A DNA stretch of 64,000 nt from Lewinellaceae bacterium (GCA_020636435.1 JACJXX010000002.1:868001-932000), one strand, 5' to 3'; positions 44,801 through 52,151 are shown, numbered from the stretch's first letter. Numbers and translations: made by a program. Notes: generated from the letters alone by a model not told the origin.

Positions 44801-45272
44801 CCTCGACCACCATATTGTTGGGGCCGTAGATTTGAGGCGCCAGGACATCATCGACGACTATGGTATAAATTTGCGTAAGCGAGCCGCTCGGGCCGTCTTT
44901 GCGGATGGTAAGCGTATTGTTGCCCACTGCGGCAATAACGTCGAGCAGATACGTCTGCCCGCTGCCCAGTACCATCATCGACGCTCCCGGGTTGACCGAG
45001 GTGGAGGCCGTAGTGGTTGAAATATAAGCCGTTGCCGTTGCCGGGCCAGCCGGGTCATAGACCGCTACGGTCCATTGGAACTGATAACCACACTGGCCTT
45101 CCGGAAGCACCAGGGTCATCGAAGAAGCCGGCGGCTGCCCGCCTGCGTCAAACACTACAAGTTGTGGCGGCTGCGCATAAGCCTGCCGTCCACCTGCAAA
45201 ACCAAACGCCAGCATTAATGCCAGCGCTTTCCAGAAGCAGGAAGGATTGATTGTAAAATTCGTTTTTTCCAT
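38835..45272 (-). CDS. Giant T9SS-exported surface protein with HYR/Ig-like repeats, dockerin- and cohesin-like parts
   Basis: This encodes 2145 residues. A signal peptide lies around ALALMLAFGFAGGRQAYA. Most of the protein consists of HYR/Ig-like modules with repeated phrases such as VTDNCDG, VVDDCD and TSADNCG. Conserved Cys and Asp in these suggest calcium binding and disulfides. Near 1800-1900, ADVNNSKSITTLDLIQLRKL and NNADFVAIKVGDVNLDAQ look like paired dockerin-type loops. Residues about 1930-2040 (AGSEVAVAF, GYQATLAFDNNALELVD, GLITTSWNQ) look cohesin-like. The last 80 residues (YQNQPNPFKGETVIGFDLP through ATKKMVIIE) are a T9SS type A sorting domain. It is probably an adhesin or cell-surface fibre. 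It is followed by a good terminator. Confidence 0.85.
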   Translation of the reverse strand: MEKTNFTINPSCFWKALALMLAFGFAGGRQAYAQPPQLVVFDAGGQPPASSMTLVLPEGQCGYQFQWTVAVYDPAGPATATAYISTTTASTSVNPGASMMVLGSGQTYLLDVIAAVGNNTLTIRKDGPSGSLTQIYTIVVDDVLAPQIYGPNNMVVEVPSCDTDGVPVNWTVSVVDDCDLAPALVHTGGPASGSLLTPAGSPYTVSYNATDDDGNVASYSFTITVNQAPNPDPIVDVSGNGQFTVPACLPTASVYFTGNVLDCAISAGDDLTGQITISGAPLTVVYIQEEDGFAFFEAVGNLAPGIYPVGVSYGGVTVQTLFNVVQEANQLPDVIMPGNLTFLLPACTNQIPARFAITIADDCDPVISTNPSRLSFTYNNGSGTVALNPLAGFDPAQGYFEFERMLTPADNGAVITASYRDGAGNQRIVNATLGVVSQPDTWAPLIIYPSQDINEVLDPCGTDPAEIFFEVTVTDNCDGNHTFANTVVPGSNYTVSVFLVSQNGGGQGQVSPVLIGGQTFRLLLDPGVYQVVVSAEDAAGNARDEDFFITVTRNPAPPTNLACNVNLNVTMDANCQRFITADMVLEGGFGCASEDDFRVTIVNDDNPANGNILDGHGQFIYEVTYVGPPLPNFNWQNCWGYITAEDKTAPDLNCPGNTDQGNVVFNCFTTTGTLASSDLNMQPLNFSCFIDGQAGIDPGVHYYDLIPFQVDRTNYYTILVSDQFVTPAGGASAEESAIALFQGGFSPSNPCENIIAFQDEPIDNVTPPLAAGEPNLRLSLPLIAGETYYLWVTSDDALATGSYTVDICPDENGRVGLFQSSVVLNPLTWEPMTVNNTVLWPRRNVNLTLPLFCEDFDLIYNNPASTAITGTPTVSDNCDDNVAVTFVDTYTSAGDCAPIIIRRTFRAVDDVGRVATCTQTITLNRPDDLDVDFPPRTVPIECDEQFATLPNGNPAPSHTGYPFIVTVSGIYNLAQSYCNIGASFVDRTRVNVCAGAFKFVRDWTVIDWCDGDNIATDAQVIKVGDFTAPSVTCPGQDYDWDGDLDPLVFSTSPFGCTAAFSVPLPQVTDNCSGYQVKTEIVTEVTVQVVNQYGIVTGTRIDTVLVRLIAWNAPSRLVSGIPAGNHYFRYTVEDGCGNKVIIYCPFSVQDQVEPTAICDDNFNLSIGGADFARIYASDIDEGSNDNCGTVELAVRRNGVVLDQFGRVIPFVCGNQTSPWGPYVDFYCCDAGRPITIELRVRDASGNENICWLQITPEEKVRPYCYAPHPVAIDCDDLPYSFDATDTLQLQQLFGDATSADNCGSFERELPPVANLECGFGTIIRRFKARDIHGNESVNACSQTVTIREVHNYEIKFPKDAEAICGVVEPDSVIYNEIGCDLLAVSHTDEFFSASGTECYKIFRKWKVLNWCQYDGQSDPIIIGRDEDCDGQPGDEAVWVLHRPGGKTYIDRDNNETEPNNVPLAFQNICNGIDDFWRKIDYNGGFYQYTQIIKVYDNIDPEIIAAPQDFCSLDNVACTGLVALPFRIDENCTPNDLQIKVFLDAGADGTIDANLQNLTDGLFDDFRLTGSYPSYQLNGRFPIGCHAFEVHVEDGCGNANSERLNFCVTDCKAPSPVCINGLALDLMPFDNNGDDIPDEGRMAIWANDFIVSASPDCTGPVTYSINRVGETPDVNATGLMLTCADTGTVVVEIWAYDQTGNKDFCETYILVQDNMGACGPDSLTVGVAGAIATETNNPVENVQVSLSGQSSATMMTGNTGAYSFSNLLAGYDYTVTPRRNGDYLNGVSTFDLVLMSKHILGVQPLNSPYKIIAADVNNSKSITTLDLIQLRKLILSIDTQMANNSSWRFVKRSYVFPRPTNPWFETFPEIININNLPGSGINNADFVAIKVGDVNLDAQTNSLAGVQGRTMAGTFNFQVEEAEVKAGSEVAVAFTAADIAAIEGYQATLAFDNNALELVDIIEGEVKKENFGLVYAGEGLITTSWNQVPTSEFLPAEAPAKAGRVPASTMFSLVFKAKADARLSQLLSVGSHVTKAEAYNTRGEFLDVNIAFNGLPTAAADGFQLYQNQPNPFKGETVIGFDLPAGDKVTVTIGDVTGKVLKLVRLDGVRGYNNLVVNSDELPASGILYYTVETANYTATKKMVIIE

Positions 45273-45996
45273 AAGATCACAATTTGTTTAGAATGCTTTA
45301 GTCGTTGAATTTTAGCCGTAAGTAATCAAAGCGCCCCTACCCTCCCGGAAGGGCAAAGCCTTCGACGGAAGCCAGTAACGGCGGGGTGCTAACTGTACTG
45401 CACCCGTAAGCCTCTGGTTGAACCATCCTTATGGTTACCGAAAAGGCGGCTCCGGAGCCGGACATCCGGCAGCGGAATTAAATAGAATAAGTAAAATTTG
45501 AAGGAGGCGTTTAAAGCCTGGTTTCACCCTGCTGCCCAGGCGTTTGCCGGGAGCAGGACAATGCTTTCAGCTATAAATACGCCTGTGCCTGATAAAGGGT
45601 TGGCATCAATGTCGTTTGGGGAAAGTCCGTACAGGAATGAAAGGAATGTAATGGTGAGGGATGTACTCCGCTCGGGTAAAGCTTGTTGATAATTTTTTGT
45701 TCATGGGATTGTTGTTGAAAATCAGAAAACTGCAAATGCATTGGATTCGATCTCGCATAAACATTCGGCGGGAATGGATCGTGACTTCTTATACCGCCGA
45801 AGCAGCCCGGGGCACTGCATTGCCACAAAACCTCCAAGCAATGCACTCCCGCCTTAAGCTGCATAGTAACGATAGCTGCTGTTTTATTTCCTGAGCTATC
45901 ACCATGGTACAAATATATATCAACTATCCTAATACCACATACCCTAATAGCGGTATTTCACTACTTCTAATGGCATTCTAATCTTTGCCGCCTGCG
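45273..45996 (-). other. Leader region of the giant gene, GC-rich and foldable; otherwise no gene
   Basis: On the minus strand, about 45340-45470 forms several hairpins: ACCAT/ATGGT, CGGGTGC/GCACCC, an enclosing CCAG/CTGG, and palindromes GGCTCCGGAGCC and GCCGGATGTCCGGC. It lies 70-200 bp upstream of the giant gene and could be a structured 5' leader. It does not match a riboswitch class I can name. From 45490 to 45996 I see no gene on either strand; short frames there read like non-coding sequence. Confidence 0.35.
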
Positions 45997-46716
45997 CTAT
46001 GATATGGCGTGCGAGGTCAGGCGGCATTTCACTTTCAGGATCTGCCGCACCTCTTCCAGTTCTACATCGTAGGGCTTATAAACATCGCCGTTGTCGGAGA
46101 TGAGGCGGAGGCGGACCACGTCGTTGCCCGTTCTGACCTGCTGTATGCGCTTGGCCACCACCACATCGGTGACGATGACGTAGACGTGGTTATCCCGCAG
46201 CGGGGTGCCCCGTTCGATCGGTTCACACACTACCACATCGCCGTTGGTGATCGTGGGCAGCATGCTGTCGCCGTTGATCTCGAAAGCCACCAGCCCCCCT
46301 TCCAGGCCCGGGATGGAGAATTTCTGCAGGTTGTCCAGGAATCCCCGGTCCTGGTGTTCCAGGGCATAGCCCGCCATGGCTCTTTCCGGGACGAGCATGA
46401 TGTTTTCCCGCCCGCCGCGCTGCCTTTCGCTGAGGGGCCGGGAGGGGATTTCCCCTTCCACCCCGTAGCCTTCCAGGAACATGTCATCCTCGACGCCAAA
46501 GACAAAATTGGCGTTGATACCATAAGTTTCAAACAAGCTGGTGAGCTGGTCTACCGTGATGTTGCGCTGCCCTTTGAGGATGCTGTTGATCACGTGGTTG
46601 TAGGTTCCCAATTTCTTGGCAATATCCGACTTGCCTTTGATGAAATTGTTTTTCTCCAACTCGTGATACACTTTTCTAAAGCGCTCATTTACAATGTTAT
46701 CCGAAAAATTTCCCAT
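45997..46716 (-). CDS. S24 family repressor with helix-turn-helix (LexA/cI-like)
   Basis: This encodes 239 residues. The N-terminal DNA-binding part includes GKSDIAKKLGTYNHVINSIL and QRNITVDQLTSLFETYG, an XRE-type helix-turn-helix. The C-terminal S24 peptidase has the catalytic serine in EINGDSMLPTITNGD and the lysine in DVVVAKRIQQ. Such proteins repress target genes until they self-cleave on DNA damage (with RecA) or another signal. An obvious Ala-Gly cleavage site is the AG of RAMAGYALEH near residue 115. It is divergent from the glucosaminidase gene across a 138-bp AT-rich region, which suggests it regulates that gene and itself. It resembles a phage repressor, but no phage genes adjoin it. 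Confidence 0.82.
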   Translation of the reverse strand: MGNFSDNIVNERFRKVYHELEKNNFIKGKSDIAKKLGTYNHVINSILKGQRNITVDQLTSLFETYGINANFVFGVEDDMFLEGYGVEGEIPSRPLSERQRGGRENIMLVPERAMAGYALEHQDRGFLDNLQKFSIPGLEGGLVAFEINGDSMLPTITNGDVVVCEPIERGTPLRDNHVYVIVTDVVVAKRIQQVRTGNDVVRLRLISDNGDVYKPYDVELEEVRQILKVKCRLTSHAIS

Positions 46717-46854
46717 CTTTTGAATAAAAATGTTTTATAAAAGTTGAAATTAAACAACTTTTTGTTTTATATTTGTAACCAATGAAACGATTGGCAACAA
46801 GAAAATGTAATTTCGCAGCTAAAGATACAAAAAGTTTCCCAAAATAGAAAGCCT
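46717..46854. promoter_or_regulatory. Divergent promoter region with candidate -7 element
   Basis: This is 138 bp of AT-rich sequence between two divergent genes. TATATTTG at 46768-46775 is an exact TAnnTTTG match pointing toward the glucosaminidase gene. AAACAACTTTTTGTTTT nearby is partly self-complementary and could bind the S24 repressor. The -33 box is not clear. Confidence 0.45.
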
Positions 46855-47658
46855 ATGTATACTGACCGACGAGATAATACCCAAATCCGCCAGGAAAAGA
46901 AACAAAACGGGCGGCTTTCCCACCAGCCCCGGCACATCCGCCGCGGCAGCAGCGGCCATTACCTGGAGGATATCACCCTCCGCGACATTCTTCACAAATT
47001 ATGGCTGGGCGCCAGCAAATTGCTGGTCGCGCTCAAATACCAGTTTCACCGCCTTACTGCCGGCGCCTTCAGCAACATCCGGTTGCCCTGGTATAAGATC
47101 GCCTTTGTAGCCATTATCCTGCTCATCCTCACTAAAAAAGACATACAGTTTTCCATCAACATGAGAGCGCCCCTGTCTGGCTTTTCCAATAATGGGGAAC
47201 CGGGCAGCCAAATGAGCCTGGCCCAGCCCATTGCCCTTCGGCAACCGGGAAACAGTGCGGAACCCAACCAGATCGACGAGCAAAGGGCACACGCTTACAT
47301 CAAGCGATTCAGCAAAGTGGCCGCCGCCGAGATGGAAAAATTTGGCATTCCAGCCAGCGTGAAAATGGCACAAGCGCTGTTGGAAAGCATGGCAGGCGAG
47401 CACCCTCAGGCCCGGCAGGCCAACAATCATTTCGGCATGCCCCTGGCCGGCCAGCAGTACAACAGCGCCTGGGAAAACTGGCGCGCACACAGCCTGTTGC
47501 TCCAGAATGAATACCCGGGCTTGTTCAAAGCCGGCACCGACTATAAAAAATGGGCCAGCGCCCTCGAACGTTCGGGCTATGCCAACGACAGCCATTATGG
47601 CGACAAGCTGGTCAACCTCATTGAAAAATTCCAGCTTTATAACCTGGATCAGTTTTAG
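46855..47658 (+). CDS. Membrane-anchored glucosaminidase-domain protein (FlgJ-like)
   Basis: This encodes 267 residues. A basic cytoplasmic segment of about 75 residues is followed by one membrane helix (WYKIAFVAIILLILTKK, about 80-97). The periplasmic part from about 145 is a glucosaminidase domain: FGIPASVKMAQALLESMAGE, with the likely catalytic glutamate in LLES, then NHFGMPL and SAWENWRAHSLLLQ. Enzymes of this family cut the N-acetylglucosamine bond in peptidoglycan. The start at 46855 leaves an unusually long charged N-terminus (RRDNTQIRQEKKQNGR), so a later start is possible. It is divergent from the S24 repressor and followed by a strong terminator, so it appears to be a single-gene transcript. 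Confidence 0.8.
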   Translation: MYTDRRDNTQIRQEKKQNGRLSHQPRHIRRGSSGHYLEDITLRDILHKLWLGASKLLVALKYQFHRLTAGAFSNIRLPWYKIAFVAIILLILTKKDIQFSINMRAPLSGFSNNGEPGSQMSLAQPIALRQPGNSAEPNQIDEQRAHAYIKRFSKVAAAEMEKFGIPASVKMAQALLESMAGEHPQARQANNHFGMPLAGQQYNSAWENWRAHSLLLQNEYPGLFKAGTDYKKWASALERSGYANDSHYGDKLVNLIEKFQLYNLDQF

Positions 47659-47702
47659 ATTTATTTACTCTCCTATAAGTGGTTTTCTCATGTTTATACC
47701 GG

Positions 47703-47737
47703 AGGCCGTCTTGTTTATTCGCAAGACGGCCTTCTTT
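47703..47737 (+). terminator. Intrinsic terminator after the glucosaminidase gene
   Basis: A perfect 11-bp stem, AGGCCGTCTTG with CAAGACGGCCT, has an 8-nt loop and is followed by TCTTTTT. Confidence 0.9.
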
Positions 47738-47857
47738 TTGCCCAGGTACAGTTGGCCCTGTGTTTTAGGAAGCTTGCTGAGGAGGAGCGTAGAGAAGTTT
47801 CTCCAAGCAGTGCATCCCGAACAAAAACATTGTTTTGCCTGCCGGCGTTGGAACTAT

Positions 47858-47961
47858 TATACTGACGCACGCTTGGTTTTGTGCAAAGCACAAACCGCGA
47901 GGTCAGTATATGCTGACCCGGCGGGTTTTGTAACTGACAAAACCTGCCGTGCGTCAGTATA
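47858..47961. repeat. Cloverleaf-like palindrome, 104 bp
   Basis: A perfect 14-bp outer stem (TATACTGACGCACG at 47858 with its complement at 47948-47961) encloses three smaller hairpins: GGTTTTGTGC/GCACAAACC (47875-47896), GGTCAG/CTGACC (47901-47918) and GCGGGTTTTGT/ACAAAACCTGC (47921-47947). GTCAGTATA occurs both in the outer right arm and the middle hairpin. It has no coding potential. It may be a REP-type mobile element or a folded RNA. Confidence 0.7.
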
Positions 47962-48067
47962 GCTATCTGACTGACATCACGAAGGCCTTGCGTACAGATG
48001 GCGCTCCTGGTGACTTCGCAGCAAGAAAAAGCACTATGTACAGCAGTATGTTCAAAAAATCCTTCTT

Positions 48068-50398
48068 ATGAGCCAGCCGCCGAGTATCGATTACAGTTTT
48101 TCACCGGGCGTACAAAGCCTGATCCCCCTGCTTTATGCAGCCTGGGCCGACCGGGTGCTGACCCCCTCCGAAATTGATTTCCTCAAGGAAAAGGCCGCCC
48201 ATGCCGGTTTCCTTACCGAAGAAGATAAAAAGGCGCTCCTGCAGTGGGCCAACCCCAAGCGACCGCCCTCCCCTCAATTGTTTAAGTACTGGGAAATCGA
48301 ACTGCGGCAGGCGGTGGCCCGGCTCCCGGATGATGCCCCTGCTACCCTTTCCGCCCTGGGCGCCGCTATGGCTCAGCGCGCTGCCCGGCAAAACCAGAGC
48401 CGGCCGATACAAAACGGAACTTCCGCCCAACTGCTGGCCCAACTACAGGAACTGGAAGAGCACCTCGGCAGCATCAATATCGAAACCTACCGCTGGATTT
48501 TCCCATCCGCTGCGGAAAAACAACGACAGCAAGAAGAACAACACAGGGCTGGTTTCCAGGCAGCTCAAATGGAGGCTTGCCTCGACGGGCAGCACGCCGG
48601 CCTGCGCAACCGCATGCGCGCCTTGTTGAAGGATCCCGCTTTCCAGCCCTCTCTGGCCTGGGACAAGGAGGCCTACCGCCGACAAGTGCTGCACTGGGTA
48701 GGATTGCTGGCCGATCAGGGGCTCGGGGCTATGTCCTTCCCCTCCCGTTACGGCGGCCAGGACGACATGGCCGCCTACGCGACGATTTTCGAAATGCTGG
48801 GTTACCACGACCTGAGCCTGACGATCAAGTTCGGCGTGCAGTTCGGCCTGTTTGGAGGCAGCGTGCAGCAACTGGGCACTCAACGGCATCATGAGCGCTA
48901 CCTTCCCGCCATAGGCAGAGGCGATCTGCTGGGATGCTTCGCCATGACGGAAACCGGGCACGGCTCCAATGTCCGGGGACTGGAAACCACCGCTGTTTTC
49001 GTGCCCGAAGACGACGAGTTCATCATCCATACGCCCAGCCGGGAAGCCGGCAAGGAATACATCGGCAACGCCTTGCACGGCCGCATGGCCACCGTTTTCG
49101 CTCAGTTGATCGTGGGGGGAGAAAACCACGGGGTGCACGCCATCCTCGTGCCTCTGCGCGACGAAAAGGGAGCGCTGCTGCCTGGCATAGAAATCGAAGA
49201 CTGTGGCTACAAAATGGGGCTCAACGGCGTGGACAACGGCCGGATTTGGTTCGACGAAGTGCGCGCCCCCAGGGAAAACCTGCTCAACCGCTTCGGCGAC
49301 GTCAGCGCGGAGGGCGTCTACAGCAGCCCGATCGAAAGCCCTTCCCGCCGCTTCTTCACCATGCTGGGCACCCTGGTAGGCGGCAGGGTTTGCGTGCCCA
49401 GAGCTGGACTGAGCGCCGCCAAAACCGGCTTGGCCATCGCTGTGAAATATGCCCTGAAACGGCGGCAGTTTGCCCCCAGCTTTCACGAACCAGAAGTGTT
49501 GTTGCTCGATTATCCGAGCCATCAGCGGCGCCTGATGCCGCTGCTGGCCAAGGCCTACGCCCTGCACTTCGCCCTGCGTTACCTCACCGACCGGTACATC
49601 AACCGCAACGCCGGCGACATCCGGGAGATAGAGACCATGGCGGCGGCGCTGAAAGCCTACGGCACCTGGTATACCACTACCTGCCTTCAGGAGTGCCGGG
49701 AAGCCTGCGGCGGCAAGGGTTATCTTTCGGAAAACCGCTTCGACAGCCTGAAAGCCGACACCGATGTTTTCACCACTTTCGAAGGCGACAATACGGTGCT
49801 GATGCAACTGGTGGCCAAGGGCGTCTTGTCCGAATTCCGCAAGGAATTCTACGAGGAAGGCAACACTGCCGTTTTGCGCTATCTTTCCGGCCGGGTAACT
49901 ACTGCCATTTCAGAACTCAACCCGATCGCCATCCGCAATACCAGCCGCAGCCACCTGCTGGATGAAAACTTCCACCTGAGCGCGTTCCGCTTCCGGGAGC
50001 GGCGCCTGCTGCAATCGCTGGCCCAACGCATTCGCGGCTGGGTCAGGCAGGGCGTGAGCGCCCACGAAGCGGCGATGAAATGCCAGACGCACATGGCTGC
50101 CCTGGCGGAGGCTTATGCCGAACGCCTTACCCTTGAGCAATTTACCGAAGCGGCCAATGCCGCCGATAACAATGATGTTGGGCAAGCCCTCCACCGCCTG
50201 CGCCAACTGTACGCCCTGCACACCATCGAACAACACAAAGGATGGTACCTGGAAAACGATTACCTGGCCGGGGTAAAAAGCAAGGCCATACGCCGGCTCG
50301 TCGATGAATGTTGCGCAGCGGTGCGGCAGGACGCCAGCGCGTTGGTGGAGGCTTTCGCTATCCCGCCGGAGAGTGTTAGGGCGGAGGTGGTGGTGTAA
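48068..50398 (+). CDS. Acyl-CoA oxidase-like acyl-CoA dehydrogenase
   Basis: This encodes 776 residues, longer than standard 380-residue dehydrogenases and similar to acyl-CoA oxidases. A 190-residue N-terminal helical extension precedes the catalytic core. The FAD-binding signature GCFAMTETGHGSNVRGLETTA lies at about residue 290-310, with the later MGLNGVDNGRIWFDEVRAP and the C-terminal helical domain containing QECREACGGKGYLSENRF and FTTFEGDNTVLMQLV. The FEGDNTV segment contains the glutamate that acts as catalytic base in oxidases. It introduces a 2,3-double bond into acyl-CoAs in beta-oxidation in the cytosol. Whether it passes electrons to oxygen or ETF cannot be decided. No other beta-oxidation gene adjoins it. 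Confidence 0.88.
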   Translation: MSQPPSIDYSFSPGVQSLIPLLYAAWADRVLTPSEIDFLKEKAAHAGFLTEEDKKALLQWANPKRPPSPQLFKYWEIELRQAVARLPDDAPATLSALGAAMAQRAARQNQSRPIQNGTSAQLLAQLQELEEHLGSINIETYRWIFPSAAEKQRQQEEQHRAGFQAAQMEACLDGQHAGLRNRMRALLKDPAFQPSLAWDKEAYRRQVLHWVGLLADQGLGAMSFPSRYGGQDDMAAYATIFEMLGYHDLSLTIKFGVQFGLFGGSVQQLGTQRHHERYLPAIGRGDLLGCFAMTETGHGSNVRGLETTAVFVPEDDEFIIHTPSREAGKEYIGNALHGRMATVFAQLIVGGENHGVHAILVPLRDEKGALLPGIEIEDCGYKMGLNGVDNGRIWFDEVRAPRENLLNRFGDVSAEGVYSSPIESPSRRFFTMLGTLVGGRVCVPRAGLSAAKTGLAIAVKYALKRRQFAPSFHEPEVLLLDYPSHQRRLMPLLAKAYALHFALRYLTDRYINRNAGDIREIETMAAALKAYGTWYTTTCLQECREACGGKGYLSENRFDSLKADTDVFTTFEGDNTVLMQLVAKGVLSEFRKEFYEEGNTAVLRYLSGRVTTAISELNPIAIRNTSRSHLLDENFHLSAFRFRERRLLQSLAQRIRGWVRQGVSAHEAAMKCQTHMAALAEAYAERLTLEQFTEAANAADNNDVGQALHRLRQLYALHTIEQHKGWYLENDYLAGVKSKAIRRLVDECCAAVRQDASALVEAFAIPPESVRAEVVV

Positions 50399-50402
50399 TG
50401 CC

Positions 50403-50504
50403 GTCAACTTAAGCTTGTCAGGGGCTTTGCGATAGTCGACAGGCGAGCGTCAAAGCAGGGCATACGAGAGTCGCCGGCCGACATCACTTTCTTAAGTTGA
50501 TGAC
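50403..50504. repeat. Dispersed palindromic repeat B, copy 1
   Basis: The ends GTCAACTTAAG and CTTAAGTTGATGAC are inverted. The core has GCGATAGTCGACAGGCGAGC and further on CGAGAGTCGCC, giving an inner stem (GTCG..AGGCGA with TCGCC..CGAC). The second copy at 53575-53685 differs at only a few positions in the core. Confidence 0.8.
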
Positions 50505-50530
50505 AATAAACTTCGAGTTGTCTGTTCACT

Positions 50531-50881
50531 TATTTTGTTACTTTAAAATTTAGCCGGTCCAAGTACTGGAGCGCGGACCTCCAAGTCCGCGAAGGCTGCC
50601 TCGGGCAGCCTCTTAAAAAGGCAAATGGCAACTATTCAGCATCATGGTGATTTGACCCCTGGCGCGAAATTTTGTAGGCTTTTTCTGCCGGAACCCCTTC
50701 TCATTCCCCTTGTGCCGAAGGCATCGCTTTGCGAGAAGGGGAAGGTAGGCTAACAAAATTTCGCGCCAGGGGCATCCATAGCCTTATGCTGAATAGTTAC
50801 GGCAAATGTTTGCTAAAAACCGGCTCGAACCAGGTTGTCGCGGACCTGGAGGTCCGCGCTCCCGTTAAAGCAACACAGTAG
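50531..50881. repeat. Dispersed palindromic repeat, copy 2, interrupted by a MITE
   Basis: This is the same element as at 18908-20704: outer arms TTTTGTTACTTTAAAATTTA and GCAACACAGTAG, then GCGCGGACCT/AGGTCCGCGC, GGCTGCCTCGGGCAGCC and GCTAAAAACCGGC. Without the MITE it is about 170 bp. It is uninterrupted at the site where copy 1 holds the IS. Copy 1 in turn is uninterrupted where this copy holds the MITE. Confidence 0.85.
50628..50800. mobile_element. 173-bp MITE with 8-bp target duplication, IS66-like ends
   Basis: The 15-bp terminal inverted repeats G[C/T]AACTATTCAGCAT (50628-50642 and complement at 50786-50800) differ at one base. The direct repeat GGCAAATG flanks both sides (50620-50627 and 50801-50808). 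Inside are a perfect 20-bp inverted pair (50656-50675 with 50753-50772) and a 9-bp pair (CCCCTTCTC/GAGAAGGGG). Ends beginning GTAA and an 8-bp duplication fit the IS66 family, so a full-length IS66 relative could move it in trans. It has no coding capacity. Confidence 0.85.
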
Positions 50882-51018
50882 TATTAGGCAACAGAACGAC
50901 TATTAACTTGTCTATAAAGAAATTGTTGGCAGGATTTTGCAACTTTATTCATCAATAAGTACGGCAAACATTCGTTATTAAATACTACTTACAGGAGTAC
51001 CTTAAAATCACCGGTAAC

Positions 51019-52134
51019 ATGAAGAATATATTTGGAAATGTTCTCATAGCATTGATCAGCAGCGCTTTTTCCTTTTTTCTGTTTCAGTTTTATTATCAAC
51101 CGCCGGCGCCTGCTGTCGAGCCAGGCCCGCCCGCCCGCCTCATCGGCAATGAGGAAACGCCGCTCAACACCAATCCGAGGGCATGGGCCCAGCTTCCGCC
51201 CGCTGATTTTGTCACAACTTCCAAGCTGGTTACCGCTGCGGTGGTCAACATCAATACCCTAAGCGCCAGCGACTATCGAATATCTTCCGGCTCGGGGGTC
51301 ATCATTTCCTCCGACGGTTACATCATCACCAACCATCACGTCGTTGAAGACGGCTCCACCTTCGAGATCACCCTATACGACAAGCGAAAGGTAGAAGCAG
51401 AGCTGATCGGCTCCGACCCAACTACCGACCTGGCCCTGCTCAAGGTAGACGGGCGCAACTTCCGCCCGCTGGCCTACGGCGATTCCGATAAAGTAGAGGT
51501 AGGCGAATGGGTCATGGCCGTGGGCAACCCTTTCAATTTGTCGTCTACCGTCACCGCCGGCATCGTCAGCGCCAAAGCCCGCAACATCAATATACTCCGA
51601 GGATCTTACGCCATCGAGTCCTTCATACAGACGGACGCAGTGGTCAACCCGGGCAACAGCGGCGGGGCGCTGGTCAACGAAAAAGGCGAACTGATCGGCA
51701 TCAATACCGCAATCATCAGCGAATCGGGAGGATATGAAGGATATTCCTTCGCCATCCCTGCCAACCTGGTCCGCAAAGTCATCCGCGACATCCGGGAATT
51801 TGGCGAAGTACAGCGGGCCGTCCTGGGGGTAGGAATCTCTGAAGTAACCGACAAACACGCCGCCGACCTGGCCCTTCCGGTCGTGGCCGGGGTGTACATC
51901 ACCAACGTCGGCCCGGAGAGCAGCGCTGCCGAAGCGGGCCTCCGCTCCGGCGACGTGATCGTCAGCGTCAACGGCATCAAGACCAATTCGGTGCCCGAAC
52001 TGCAGGAACAGGTAGCCCTGTTCCGCCCTGGCGACCGCATCAGCCTGGAGTTCTACCGGGAGGGCAGCAAATTCCGGCGGGATAATGTCACCCTCAAAGG
52101 GCTGGATAGTTCCTCCGCTTCCTTTCGGAGGTGA
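51019..52134 (+). CDS. Periplasmic HtrA/DegP-type serine protease with one PDZ domain
   Basis: This encodes 371 residues. An N-terminal signal or anchor (VLIALISSAFSFFLFQFYY) is followed by the S1C protease. The catalytic triad is visible: His in YIITNHHVVEDG (about 107), Asp in DPTTDLALLKV (about 136) and Ser in VVNPGNSGGALV (about 214). One PDZ domain, about 270-365, contains GVYITNVGPESSAAEAGLR. With a single PDZ and an uncleaved-looking anchor it resembles DegS or short HtrA proteases that act on misfolded envelope proteins or trigger envelope stress responses. No sigma-E-type genes adjoin it. Palindromic repeats fill the 620 bp upstream. Confidence 0.92.
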   Translation: MKNIFGNVLIALISSAFSFFLFQFYYQPPAPAVEPGPPARLIGNEETPLNTNPRAWAQLPPADFVTTSKLVTAAVVNINTLSASDYRISSGSGVIISSDGYIITNHHVVEDGSTFEITLYDKRKVEAELIGSDPTTDLALLKVDGRNFRPLAYGDSDKVEVGEWVMAVGNPFNLSSTVTAGIVSAKARNINILRGSYAIESFIQTDAVVNPGNSGGALVNEKGELIGINTAIISESGGYEGYSFAIPANLVRKVIRDIREFGEVQRAVLGVGISEVTDKHAADLALPVVAGVYITNVGPESSAAEAGLRSGDVIVSVNGIKTNSVPELQEQVALFRPGDRISLEFYREGSKFRRDNVTLKGLDSSSASFRR

Positions 52135-52151
52135 CAAGTATTAACCGGCCC

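Noticed and set aside
45300..45480. Possible c-di-GMP-I (GEMM) riboswitch, because of GGGCAAAGCC, GACGGAAGCC and GGTTACCGA on the plus strand
   Set aside because: Spacing between the conserved blocks is too short for the known fold, and no gene lies downstream on that strand.
48443..49807. 454-codon antisense frame within the acyl-CoA dehydrogenase gene
   Set aside because: Shadow of a GC-rich gene with clear catalytic motifs on the other strand.
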